Origin: Alisma plantago-aquatica
Taxonomy: Eukaryota > Streptophyta > Magnoliopsida > Alismatales > Alismataceae
Assembly: GCA_963693085.1 (NCBI GenBank)
Contig: OY856409.1
Location: 295,778,058 to 295,842,057 of the forward strand
Direction of reading: 5' to 3'
DNA length: 64,000 bases
Below the pieces are notes generated by a model, which saw nothing but the letters and a program-made list of their open reading frames with translations, did not search any database and had not been told where the DNA came from. Within the stretch, counting starts at the first letter, position 1. Every line of letters starts with the position of its first letter. Shown piece after piece: positions 12,001 to 22,846 of the stretch. Position numbers and translations under genes: made by a program.

Positions 12001-13590
12001 TGTAATAGTATGATGGTCTTAATGACCTTTGGGCATGGTTGAGCCCTGAATGAGGTGTAATCCTCTTGTTTTGATAAGGGTTGATACCCTACGATATTGT
12101 GAAAATTATGTATATCTTGTGATAGTATGATGACTAGTGTGGTCTCATGAATGGCAAGTGAATAGTACCATGTGATGATGAGATGAGAAATTATGTTTCA
12201 CATGTTTTATATCTTTTAAAGTTGTGATATGTATATGCTTGTTAGAAGTGAATTAGGGTTTGTATGTCTACTTATTTGATGCAACCTTAATTCACCTAAT
12301 TGGAATAACTAATCAAGTGCAACTCTAATCATGTAGTGCCTTGTGCCATAGATCTATCTGAGTGTCAAAATTTTCCAGATGGTGAAATGAGTATTCCTAA
12401 GGGAAAGTCGGAGCGCATACTGATGAGTATGCGGGAAGCTTGTCATCCTGAATTCAAGTGTTTAAGGAGGATGACTGCGGTCATACCTAGCCCTCAATTT
12501 GAGAATTGTTGCGGTCGTGTCTCGGTGATTATATATGTGATGATATTGGAGGACAAATGTGGTTGTACCTTGGATGGTAGGGTATGCATTCCCACCTCCT
12601 TTCACTAGTGTCGTGACATGTACCAAGGCCGGACTAGGTTGTTAGCAACTTGACCTTATGTGTCGCTGTGGCGGACCCGTACTAACTGGGGGCGGAGAAG
12701 ATCTTAAGAGTCCGGCTCTTTCTAGATCTTGTATGGAACTAATTTTGACTTAGCAGTGGTCAGTTGAATTTTGAGTGGTATCCTCAAATTCCTCATGGCA
12801 TAATAAAAGATGTAATACAACCGTATAGCATATATGTTTTGTGAGATATGCTTATGTGGCTAGACTTATTCATAATGATAGAGATTCTATGTTACCAGAC
12901 TTGCTCATGATGCTAGATATGCATATGCTACTGAATTGTTTATATTGTCAATAAGATAAAGATGATAGTCTTGCTAATGATGATAGTTATTATTTGTTCC
13001 TTTATGCATTTTGTTAATCATCAGTGTTGCTGAGCTTATTTGTTATATCTGATTAAACTACTTAACTGTTTAATTACTTAAAAATGTTGTAATCAATAAT
13101 CGTTGTTGCATGTTATATCTCTTGCTGGGACATGAGTCTCACCCTTGTGGTTCGCCACATCTTTTTAGGTAATCTGAAATGAAGAAAATAAACCTGTGGC
13201 AGCAAAGAGGAGCTATATGAGAAAGTTGATTAGATGTCTAGTGTGTCCTAGAGTCGTCCATGTACTCTCAGGTCCGGGTGAGAAAAAGTTTGTATATGGT
13301 GTTTCAAACAAATCAGATTTGTGTTAGCATATTAATGCTTATTTGTGTGGCATACATGAATATTTTTCTCATGTATATATATGTGGTGACTAAGACGATA
13401 GAACAATTTGTATCCAATTCTTGACATAGTATGGATATAAGAAAAATTTTGGACTCTTATGCAAATGTTTATGAGCGGGTGCTGACGTTGAAATCGGTTT
13501 TAATTTACCCATTTTTTTGGTATGTGATTAATTAGTGATTGATTGTGTTTATGTTTTGAGTAACCTCGTTTAGTGTAACAGGTTCTCACA
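9036..13590 (+). repeat. 3' LTR of element A (about 4.56 kb)
   Basis: It starts with TGTAAGGC after a decayed polypurine segment and ends with TTCTCACA, matching the 5' LTR fragment. Nothing in it codes for a recognisable protein. It holds many CCAATGG and CCTATGGT motifs between about 10260 and 11480, a tandem duplication at 11885-12130, and near the end the GCTGGGAC/GTCTCACCC block shared with C and D. The large size and this block suggest a Tekay/Del-like Ty3 lineage, which I infer rather than see in protein. Confidence 0.75.
11885..12130 (+). repeat. Tandem duplication of about 117 bp in LTR A
   Basis: Two adjacent units share TAGTATGATGGTCTTAATG, TTGAGCC, ATGAGGTGTAATCCTCTTG and GATAAGGGTTGAT in the same order. 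A partial third start follows near 12120. Confidence 0.75.
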
Positions 13591-13636
13591 TTCATTTATT
13601 TATAGTTCTTCATTGTCACAATGCACATATGTTAAC

Positions 13637-13720
13637 TACTAGCCGAGTTGGTAGACATGTGTTACATTCATTGTTTTGTCCTGGGTAACTATCACAAGTT
13701 TTTTTTATCTAAAAAAGACT
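13637..13720 (+). mobile_element. SINE-like tRNA-derived relic
   Basis: GCCGAGTTGGTAGACATG resembles a tRNA A box. About 40 bases on, TGTCCTGGGTAACTATCAC resembles a decayed B box, followed by a T-rich stretch. No target-site duplication was found. It could be chance similarity. Confidence 0.3.
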
Positions 13721-14084
13721 TATTTTGGTTGGCATTTAGTCCTCTTAATAAGTGAAAAAAGAGAAAATTAATGGAAGACATTCTTATTTTGTGTGTATTG
13801 TTTGTTATTTCTATCTCTTTAACATATATGTCGTGTTAGACCCATATTAATATAGTGTACAAATAGCTCTCGTTGTCTTGGTATTCTCCTTTTACTTGTT
13901 ATTTAATCATATTTTGATTCAAAATTTTATATGTATTTTTTTTCATAGTCTATTTCTCCTTGATTAGTCCTCTAAAAAAAATTATCTCAAAAAAGAAAAA
14001 AATTGTTGGAACACCTAGTTTTGGTCAAAGAGAAATTGAATTAAGATAAGATAAATGGTGCACATTTTTTTTCTCATGTGTCAT
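13721..14084. other. AT-rich stretch without a recognised feature
   Basis: Poly-A and poly-T tracts only. No coding frame or terminal repeat seen. Confidence 0.5.
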
Positions 14085-14195
14085 TTGTTCTTTTTTTAAA
14101 ATAACCATTCATTCATCCCATGATTGGCGAGTTTCAAACATGCGACCTCTCAATCATACATCGGTACTTTTACCAACTGGGTGCCACTTCTTTGG
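14085..14195 (-). mobile_element. SINE-like tRNA-derived relic on the minus strand
   Basis: On the minus strand CCCAGTTGGTAAAAG resembles a tRNA A box, and GGTCGCATGTTTGAAACTC resembles a B box at a tRNA-like distance. An A-rich stretch (T7 on the + strand near 14091) follows, as in the tail of a SINE. Many plant genomes hold such sequences. No clear target-site duplication was found. Confidence 0.4.
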
Positions 14196-14199
14196 TAAC

Positions 14200-16740
14200 A
14201 TTGTGTATCATTTGTTGTTGTAATACTTTAACACAAATATTTTTAAAGAGCAGCATTGATGTGGTCCATATAGATCTCTTCTCTAACTCGGTGTTCTAGT
14301 TCTCTCTTTGTAATCGTTACTTATATTTTAATTAAAAAATTTGATTAAAACATATATAATATTTTTCTATATAATCCATTTTTGTGGATTAGTAAAATAA
14401 AAAGATAATGAATATAATTGTCAGCTAAAAAAAGAATTACTCGTCGACACTATGGTTACTGATATAGGTCCTCCTTGTTGTGGTTTTTTTTTATCCGCCA
14501 CGCATGTTTGTCATAATAAATATGGAAACAGTCACGTTATCTATCGGTTTAGTTTTTTTTTTTTTTTTGGCCACTTTACATGTGCTACTTGTATTTTTTC
14601 ACGTACGGACCAACTGCAGAGTTCTCAATAGCCCATCAAAGATGTGTTTAAACTTTGTTATTTTAATATGGTGTGTGGTCGACACACCACGTACCACATG
14701 TTTTTATAAGCGTTCTTATATTTTGATGACGGTGGTGTATCCGTGGTGGGTCCGTCTGTTTCAAAGCAGTTGAAACAGGCTGGCCGTCTCCTATACGATA
14801 GATGCATCAGGCATCGCTTTCGCAATTAGGGATTAGCTTTGTGAAAGGAGCCCTTGGAGGGTAGCCGAATTGATTTGAACTTGCCTCAGTTTTTCTCCCG
14901 CCGGTCGTTATTAACATGCTTAATTTAATTCCTTTGCTCAGCACATGTAGAGGTGAACGATTTTGAGCTCCCCATCCCTCGCTTTCGAATCATCTCGGAG
15001 TATAACTTCTACGTTTGAAGAAAACGATCGTGACGAGACGATGTTTGACGACTCCCTTGCTTTGTTTATAGTCGAACTCGGTGTAATGCTGCAGTTCGAA
15101 GAACCCGCCACCATTTGTACTATAAGCTTTCTTGCTTCATTTGAACTCATTTCGTAAGTCAACTCTACTCTCTGGCTAGTGAAATGTTTTTTATTCTCTC
15201 ACGATCCAGCTACCTAGCGCCGGAAGTGAAGGCTTCATCTGTTCAGGCGTCAAGACAAGAAGATTGCCAGATGCTGTGTTCACTGTCTCCTCTCAATTAA
15301 TGTCCTACGCCTCGTTAAATAATAGATTCACAAGATTTAACTTTGTTTTTTAGTCAATAAGTAAAGTGATTCATCACCTGATGACTGGTCAAGGTGTTTG
15401 GGAAACTTGGACTAGAAGATAGGACTTGCTAGTCTAGTTTCAATCAAGACATATGGACAAACTCAATCCCGCTTTGAGAGGGACTATCCGAATTAACTTT
15501 CCTATCCTAACATCAGTTTGTCTTATTATCCAGCAGGATACAGTATACATGTGGTATTTCAACTTCAGTCTCACAGGGGTAAGCTTGGAAACATACCCCT
15601 CATTTTACATGAATTCTTATCACTTTGTTATTAAAGGAACTAAGGTGAGCCTCGCTACACATGCTTATGATTGAGCTCCCGATTGAATATGGTCACTGGT
15701 CCGGGAATACATTAGCTAAATACATCAAATTATGTCGTGTCCGGCACACATGAGGTGCAAATGTGATCTATCTGGACTCCTTAGGCCATTATATGTCCTT
15801 GGTCCCAACTTGATTTTGCTACTTAGCCGTTTAAATAAGTTTATATACATAACACACCTGTTCCATGATTCGGTTTCTAATTTTCCTATCTACAAGAACA
15901 AATTCAATGGTTTCCTTAGGAGGTAATCTATAAGCTAAACCATCATAGTTGTTTTTTCTTATGGTGCATAGTTAAGCTATATATGCCTCTGTCAAGTCAC
16001 CGGCAAGCAATTTTTTTTATTGTCCGCGATCATGCGACCTAACTGGCGCGCAAGTGATTGGCTTTATCTGTGCATGCAAGGATGAACATGAGATTTAAAT
16101 ATGAATTGATTTCTGTTGCGGTCTGGATTGGAAACCTGCTTAATTGGCTCTGTACGTGGTCCACTGACATGATGAATGAGATAAACTATTCAGGCCGTTG
16201 TACATCATATTTTAATTTGGGGTTTGTTACCAGAAAGAGACCAATCTATTATGAGCTACAAATCTAAAGAACAAACAAATAAAATAACATCATTTATTTG
16301 TCATGTCTTTTGTTTAATATTTTATGTACAAAAAGATAAAATTGGTTCCATTTTTTGTCTAAAAGTTGTGTCCACTTAGCATTTTCTTTTTTTATTTTAG
16401 GTGGCGCATGTATCTTGTTTTGACCCCTTGTCCAGATTTCTAAACAAGACAGGGACAAGGACGGCAGAAAACATCTTAGTGTTGCGCGCGATTGAAGGTG
16501 GAGTAGAATAGTTCACCGATAAATCAAGTGGCTGTAAAAAGAAGAGAAAAGCATTGATGGATCAACGGAGGGAGGCTCTCTGTTTATGTCCTTCCTTTCC
16601 GTGAGTTAACTGGCAAAAGAATCTGGCGGTGGTTGAATGAAGACAAAACTGCCAGGAATATATATCTCACAGAAGCATCTGCAGAAACCTCCGTGGATTG
16701 AGCGGGAATTAAGCTGTTTAATGAGATGTGTATTCATTGA
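14200..16740. other. Lower-copy intergenic DNA
   Basis: No repeat partner in the window and no known protein. A short open frame at 14963-15157 overlaps a similar one on the other strand and lacks recognisable motifs. The 14760-15300 part has a higher GC content than the surrounding elements. This may be old host sequence, but nothing supports a gene. Confidence 0.5.
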
Positions 16741-17125
16741 GGCCCTGTTTGCTAGGTGTACTCAGGTGTAGTTGCATGTTTTCTTAAACACGAAGTTTAA
16801 AATGATTGATTTTAATAAATAGGTAATATGTTTGGTTCGGTGCAAGGTCCATGTGGTGATTTGCTTTGACATTATTTGGTTAAAACCAGCGGGCATCAGT
16901 TTATGCATTGTCCGTCCGTTCCGGAAGATATTCCGCCTTTCCAGCTATGTACCGCGCCCATTCACAGCGCGGTACAAACTCCTTGAATTCTGAGCAAAAG
17001 TTACGCCAGCTGGGGGTAGCAAATCCGTGAATTCCTTTTCCGTTTCTGTAACCAAATAAAAATGTTGCCTGAATTCCTGACATTCCAACTCAAGCTTCTG
17101 GTCTTACACCCTACCAAACAGGGCC
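16741..17125 (-). mobile_element. Tourist-like MITE, copy 1
   Basis: The ends are GGCCCTGTTTG and CAAACAGGGCC, flanked by TGA on both sides (16738-16740 and 17126-17128). A 3-bp duplication with these termini fits PIF/Harbinger-derived Tourist MITEs. The body is closely similar to 17970-18332 in opposite orientation. It contains a 60-codon open frame on the minus strand, shared with copy 2, but it is too short to be a transposase. Confidence 0.85.
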
Positions 17126-17128
17126 TGA

Positions 17129-17969
17129 GCTTAATTGCTTTGCTTAGTCATACGCCTCGTTAGGAATAATCAGTTTTGGGCGTTATTATAAGTGGATTTG
17201 GTTAGGTTGCCAGATGCCTTCGCCCGTTAATTAAAGCAGCGACAGAATGAGAGTGGAGTAGCAAATCTGCATTGGTAGTGGTGGCGGAGGGCAGAGAGCA
17301 GGCCAGGGGATTCCCATTCCTCATCGGTCCCTGACATGAGAAGATAAGATTATATCGGCTCATAATGGCGGAACCGCAAAGGGGAAGGTGATCGGGAATG
17401 CGTCTGGTGAAAGGGTAGCGGGAATGAAAATGATGGTCGCCACTGCATGCGCGCATGCTTTGCCATTGCCATTGCCAGGTAGTGGGAATGGGACCTCTAC
17501 TGTGGTAAAATCAGTGGATATGTTACATATATGCCGCAAATGTCATGTATATAATGGGTTAACTCTAACGTTAGTGCAACCAGTACATATGAGAAAAATA
17601 GTTTTGCCTCTAGTGCAAATGGTAAAAAAGTTATTCCATATTGTTCACTTCTAAAATTTTTATAGTCTTTATTGTAAGATCACAAGAGGTTAGTGTTCAA
17701 GGGTCCTAAGAGGAGGATATGCTCACCTCCTTGGTGGGTATGATGATCACAATAAACGCACGCACGCACGCGTCGCGTCTCATCGGGCTCGGGCTTGTGG
17801 ATTATGAAGATTGTCTTCCGTCTTTTTTTACTGGGATATAACTACATAATTAATTATAATTGATTTAGTTAATTATTTCTAATCTAATTTATTAATCCTA
17901 ACTGGAAAATATCTCTTTTGTAGATTTTTTTCGCAATGTGTACAAGATCAACCGAGTGATCGCGTCTTA
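17129..17969. other. Spacer between the two MITEs
   Basis: Unique DNA with no recognised gene. A small (CGCA)n run sits near 17757-17770, and TGCCAT repeats occur near 17460. Confidence 0.5.
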
Positions 17970-18332
17970 GGCCCTGTTTGGTAGGGTGTAAGACCAGAAG
18001 CTTGAGTTGGAATGTCAGGAATTCAGGCAACATTTTTATTTGGTTACAGAAACGGAAAAGGAATTCACGGATTTGCTACCCCCAGCTGGCGTAACTTTTG
18101 CTCAGAATTCAAGGAGTTTGTACCGTGCTGTGAATGGGCGCGGTACATAGCTGGAAAGGCAGAATATCTTCCGGAACGCCCGCTGGTTTTAACCAAATAA
18201 TGTCAAAGCAAATCACCACATGGACCTTGCACCGAACCAAACATATTACCTATTTATTAAAATCAATCCTTTTAAACTTCGTGTTTAAGAAAACATGCAA
18301 CTACACCTGAGTACACCCTAGCAAACAAGGCC
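17970..18332 (+). mobile_element. Tourist-like MITE, copy 2
   Basis: The ends are GGCCCTGTTTGG and CAAACAAGGCC, flanked by TTA on both sides (17967-17969 and 18333-18335). TTA is the classic Tourist target. It is inverted relative to copy 1, so transcripts through both could fold into a long hairpin with an 840-base loop. Confidence 0.9.
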
Positions 18333-18335
18333 TTA

Positions 18336-19560
18336 ACAAAAATAAAATTACTGGAGGTGGAAGGCTACAAATAGCCTCCCGTCATTAGGATTAAACACAT
18401 CTTTCGAACACACAAGTGTCAGCCGTTCGAGTGTGTGTTTGTAAATCTTAATGCAGGAGTTTACCACCGTCGCTCTATGGTGTTACGTGGAGGCTATTCT
18501 CCTAGAAGTAGCACGTTCGTTCATCCTCTTCCTTCCAAGACGCAACCTGCCAGACGGTGGTTCATGCGGTTGATGAACTACATTGATAGTGCAACTAATC
18601 GTCTGCATCGTTCGTCGTCAACACGAATGTGACGTCTCTTTTTCAGATTCGTGACCGGGTCAACTAGAAGAACGATGCCTATTTTTTCAGATTGTGAGCC
18701 GCTAATTTCTTTAAGTAACACGTTCGTTTTTTCAACGAACCATCTAATCTGTTTCCTAACTCAATTTTATTTTCTCCTGCACTGGTTTTTTTTTTTTTTG
18801 CTTCTCATCTAAATCTGGCCTGAATCTGTTAATATATTACACATGCGGCTGTTGCGTGTAAGGAAGTAAATCAAAAATTTACAGCACGATCGGCTGTGGA
18901 GTCGTTGCAGCAATGGCTACTGTTAATCCTGCTTAATTTGCTTCTACCTTCCAATTCCATTCCAAAAGCAACCTTCCAGCTTGAAAACACCCACCCACTC
19001 CCCCCCCCCCCCCCCCCAATCCCAAATCAAGCCTTGTCTGGTCCCAGGTGCTCACCGCGTCGCTCATGTTCACACGAGCTGCCGTCCTCGACTCCGGAAC
19101 TCTCTTCTTTTTCTGCTTTCTTTTGTGTCGTCCGACTGTCCGAGTAGTTGACACAATGCATTGTAGTAATTAAGTACCACATTCTTTTCAATGAAAAAGT
19201 TTCCCTTGCTCATTGCAAATGGTCATCCATTTCGGTGTTATGGAAAAAAAACGTCCTTACCAACTGTCTGCCTATTCCAGATTGTTCAGTGGACTTGCCA
19301 CCTGTTGCGCACCGATCATCGGGCGGGGAACTAGCCACCCCGCATCCACATGTGCGGCCCGGCATTGCATCCCCGTTGCGTATCTTCACTTGCACGTCAA
19401 TGGGTTGCTGCTTCGGAACCTTACGGTGGACGCCAGATGCACATGGTTAACGCGTGTAGCCAAGTAGGTTCTGTCGAGATTGGCTAGCTAACAGGACAAT
19501 GGCCGTACTCGCTTGTCATTTACTAAGTTGTAATAAAGGTTAAATTTTGGACAATCTCAC
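18336..19560. other. Lower-copy DNA with a poly-C run
   Basis: No recognised gene. There are 18 consecutive C residues at 19000-19017, and GC-rich sequence at 19270-19450. The open frames here overlap on both strands and show no family motif. Confidence 0.5.
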
Positions 19561-21187
19561 ACGCTTTCGTGCGCCCAAAACCAATCATCAAAACCGGGGT
19601 GATTGAACGCTTTTTTTTTTTAATTATACAATAGACAAACAAATTTTTTGATTGACACCCAAAGTATAAAAATAACGCCCAAGTAAATACAATTTGATGA
19701 TTCGTTGATACCTAAAATGGTTCATTGATACTTAGAAATAGTTCATTGATACCCAAAGTATAAAAATAACGCCCAAGTAAGTATTGTACGTGCTAAATCA
19801 AATCTGAGGTAATTAACAACCAAACACTTAAGGTAATTCACAGTAAAAGAAAATACAAGGACGCTCAAATATGTTTGTTTGACACCCAAGAACAACTTAA
19901 TGATGCCCAAATATAGTTGTGCGCATTAAATAGGGTATAAGAGTCGTTCACACCTAATAACAACTGAATGGCGCCCATAAATTGATAATTAAAACCCAAA
20001 ATGGTTAATTGACGCCCAAAATAGTTTATTGACGCCCAGAAGTATAAAGATGGTGCCCAAATAAGGTATTTACAATAAACAACATAAGGGCACGCAAAAA
20101 AGGTTTGTTTGACACTGAAGAATAACTTAATGGCGCCGAAATATGATTGTACGCATTAAATATAGTATAAGAGTAGATCACATCCAATATCAACTTAATG
20201 ACACCCATAAATGGATAATTGACACCCAAAATGGTTAATGACGCCCAAAATAATTTATTGACATCCAGAAATATAAAAATGGTACCAAAATAAGATATAC
20301 ACAATAAAAAATAATATAAGGACGCTCAAATAGGTTGGCTTGACACCCAAGAACAACTTAATAGAGATCAAATATGATTGTATGCATTAAATATGGTATA
20401 AGAGTAGTTCACACAGAATAACAACTTAATGACACCAATAAATGGATAATTGACACCCAAAATGGTTAACTGGCCCCCAAAATAGTTTATTGACACCCAG
20501 AAGTATAAAGATGACACCCAAATAAGGCGTTCACAATAAAAATACAACGTAAGAGCGCCCAAATAGGTTTATTTGACACTCAAGAATAACTTAATAGAGC
20601 CCAAATATGATTGTACACATTAAATAGGGTATAAGAGTAGTTCACACCTAATAACAACTTAATGACGCCCATAAATAGATAATTGACCCCCAAAATGGTT
20701 AAATGACCCCCAAAATGGTTTATTGACACCCAAAAGTATAAAGATGGCACCCAAATAAGATATTCACAATAAAAAAACATAAAGGTACCCAAATAGGTTT
20801 GTTTGACACCTAAAACAACTTAATAGAGCCTAAATATGGTTGTACGCATGAAATAGGGTATATGAGTAGTTCACACCCAATAACAACTTAATAACGCCCA
20901 TAAATGGATAATTGACACTCAAAATGGTTAACTGACGCCCAAAATGGTTTATTGACACTCAGAAGTATAAAGATGACACCCAAATAAGGTATTCACAATA
21001 AAAAACAATGTAAGGGTGTCCAAATAGATTTGTTTCACACCCAAGAACAACTTAATGACGCCCAAATATGGTTGTACGCATTAAATAAGGTATAAGAGTA
21101 GTTTACACCCAATAACAACTTAATGTCACCCATAAATGCATAATTGACCCCCAAAATGGTTAATTGACACCCAAAATAATTTATTGA
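19560..21187 (+). repeat. Satellite array, left part (monomer about 230 bp)
   Basis: Landmark ATAAGGTATT and its variants recur near 20061, 20290, 20522, 20755 and 20984, a period of 229-233 bp. Within a monomer, a sub-motif like TTGACACCCAAAATGGTTAA repeats about every 20 bases. The first 300 bases are more diverged. The array is cut at 21187 by element E and resumes at 45366 in register. Minus-strand open frames are by-products of the repeats. Confidence 0.9.
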
Positions 21188-21547
21188 TGTTGACTCAAGG
21201 TCAATTAGGTCAATGTTGATTCACGTCTAAACTGACTAAACCCATTTTTTGATGATGACTAACCATTCCACATATTGGTGTCTAATGTCTCTACTTGAGT
21301 GATTTCAGATTAGGTATAGACACACTCCAAATGTCCTAACTTGCGCATGTCAAATTGGAGAAAAGACAAGTCAAAGTCATACAAGTGCACGCTTTTGTAA
21401 TATGATGTATATCCATTAGAATCATGTTGTAAATCACTTGTAATGATTGTATGACTTGTAATTAAGCTTAGAAAAATATCAGGAACACTTAGATCGAATA
21501 TTAGAGCACTTTAGATGCAACTTTGAAAATTGATTACAGGCACTTTG

Positions 21548-21775
21548 TCGGTCGAGTTTCCCAGCCTGAAAACTCGACTGATCATCCTTGATCAATTTTC
21601 TGGAGATTGCATCGGTCAAGTTGTGTTTACACAGAACTCGACCGATGGAGTAACTGGCCAAATCGATTTTCATTGGTCGGTCGAGTTTCCTCAGGACAAA
21701 CTCGACCGATGGTCTGAATATCGACTTTGTCTTTTACTCTATCGGTCGAGTTACCCTTATAGAAACTCGACCGAT
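21548..21775. repeat. Array of four hairpins in LTR E
   Basis: Four inverted repeats with arms ATCGGTCGAGTT and AACTCGACCGAT (small variations) occur at 21548-21583, 21610-21647, 21677-21711 and 21741-21775. Their loops are about 10-14 bases and unrelated to each other. The 3' LTR holds the same four at 44118-44345. Confidence 0.9.
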
Positions 21776-21911
21776 TGCACTGTACGGAAAAGTGCAGAAA
21801 AGTATTTCTAGTCGTTGTGGAGTTGCAACAAGTGAAAATATATCTGTTGCAAGCCACAAAACGACTAGTTTTCGTTCACAAGTGTTCCCAAAGGCTAAGA
21901 GGCATCCCCAG

Positions 21912-21921
21912 CTATAAATAG
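21912..21921 (+). promoter_or_regulatory. TATA box of LTR E
   Basis: CTATAAATAG is followed about 10 bases later by a likely start region (CCCTTGGGC). It is conserved in the 3' LTR at 44482-44491. It lies about 135 bases after the last hairpin, so the hairpins are in U3, upstream of the promoter. Confidence 0.65.
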
Positions 21922-22797
21922 GACCCCTTGGGCTTCATTCCAAGGTTGAGCATTCATTGCAAACTCTATGTGAGGTTCCTATTCTATAGTTGAGTGCTTC
22001 CTATAGCCTCCTCTCTCTCTCTCAAAGCTTAATCACTTGCTACATCCATTAGAGTGAGTAGGAAATCTGTAAGAGAGCTAGTCCTATATGTATATCTTGT
22101 GAGGCTCTCACTTCCACCACCTCCATTTCTCTCATTTCAATCATGAAGATGAAGGTTCTCTCTCTTGTCCAAGAGAGGTGAAGAAGAATAAGGGAAGGAG
22201 TCCCTTGGTGAAGATCAAGGCTGAAGACTTGGAGCTAGAGTGGGTAAGCCCTTGGTGAAGGCAGAAGACTCCTTGCTCAAGTAGGTAAGTCCTTGGTGGA
22301 AGCTTCTCCGAGTGAAGGTGAAGTCAAAAGCTGAAGATCCAAGAAGAGTGGGTAATCCCTGCAAGGCTGAAGACTTGTGCTAGAGTGGGTAAGTCATTAT
22401 AGAAGGCCAAAGACTCTTCCAAAGTGGGTAAATCCTTGGTAAGGTTGAAGGCTCTTTGTATTGGATAGGTAAGTATTTTGTTTGTTCATACATTGTATGT
22501 CTTATGAATGAATATAAGAGTGCAATAGTTTGGAAGTCCTAGAGGTTGACCTCTCTAGGCAAGTGGACTGACACACTTCTAGTTTGAAGAGTGGAACCAC
22601 TCTAAATAGCTTGTCTAATTGGTGCATGTTCAATCTCTCTCTCCCTTGCTATGTATGTTTTAGTTGCACTCAAATTACCTATTTAGCAACCTTATCTTGT
22701 CATATATCTTGAAGGTTTAATGAGTTTTGTTTAAATGCTTTCAGCTCTATTCACCCCCCCTCTAGAGCATCTAATCACCCATCTAGGATCCAAAATT

Positions 22798-22810
22798 TGG
22801 TATCAGAGCA
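22798..22810 (+). other. Primer-binding site of element E
   Basis: TGGTATCAGAGCA starts two bases after the 5' LTR and matches plant initiator-Met tRNA. Confidence 0.9.
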
Positions 22811-22846
22811 GGTCTTCTCCAAGCATACTTCAACTAGTAGGAAAAG

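Larger units (their letters stand above)
21188..22795 (+). repeat. 5' LTR of element E
   Basis: It starts TGTTGACTC and ends GATCCAAAA; the 3' LTR ends GATCCAACA. The two LTRs differ by scattered substitutions, many at CpG sites. Confidence 0.9.

Noticed and set aside
14963..15157. 64-codon frame in lower-copy DNA
   Set aside because: A longer frame exists on the other strand, and no family motif or splice context was found.
18350..18640. Possible promoter and small gene (65-codon frame after GCTACAAATAGCC)
   Set aside because: The TATA-like match is weak, the protein is unrecognised, and there is no further exon support.
19000..19017. 18-base poly-C run as a possible functional element
   Set aside because: More likely a simple repeat or a sequencing-length artefact; nothing around it supports a role.
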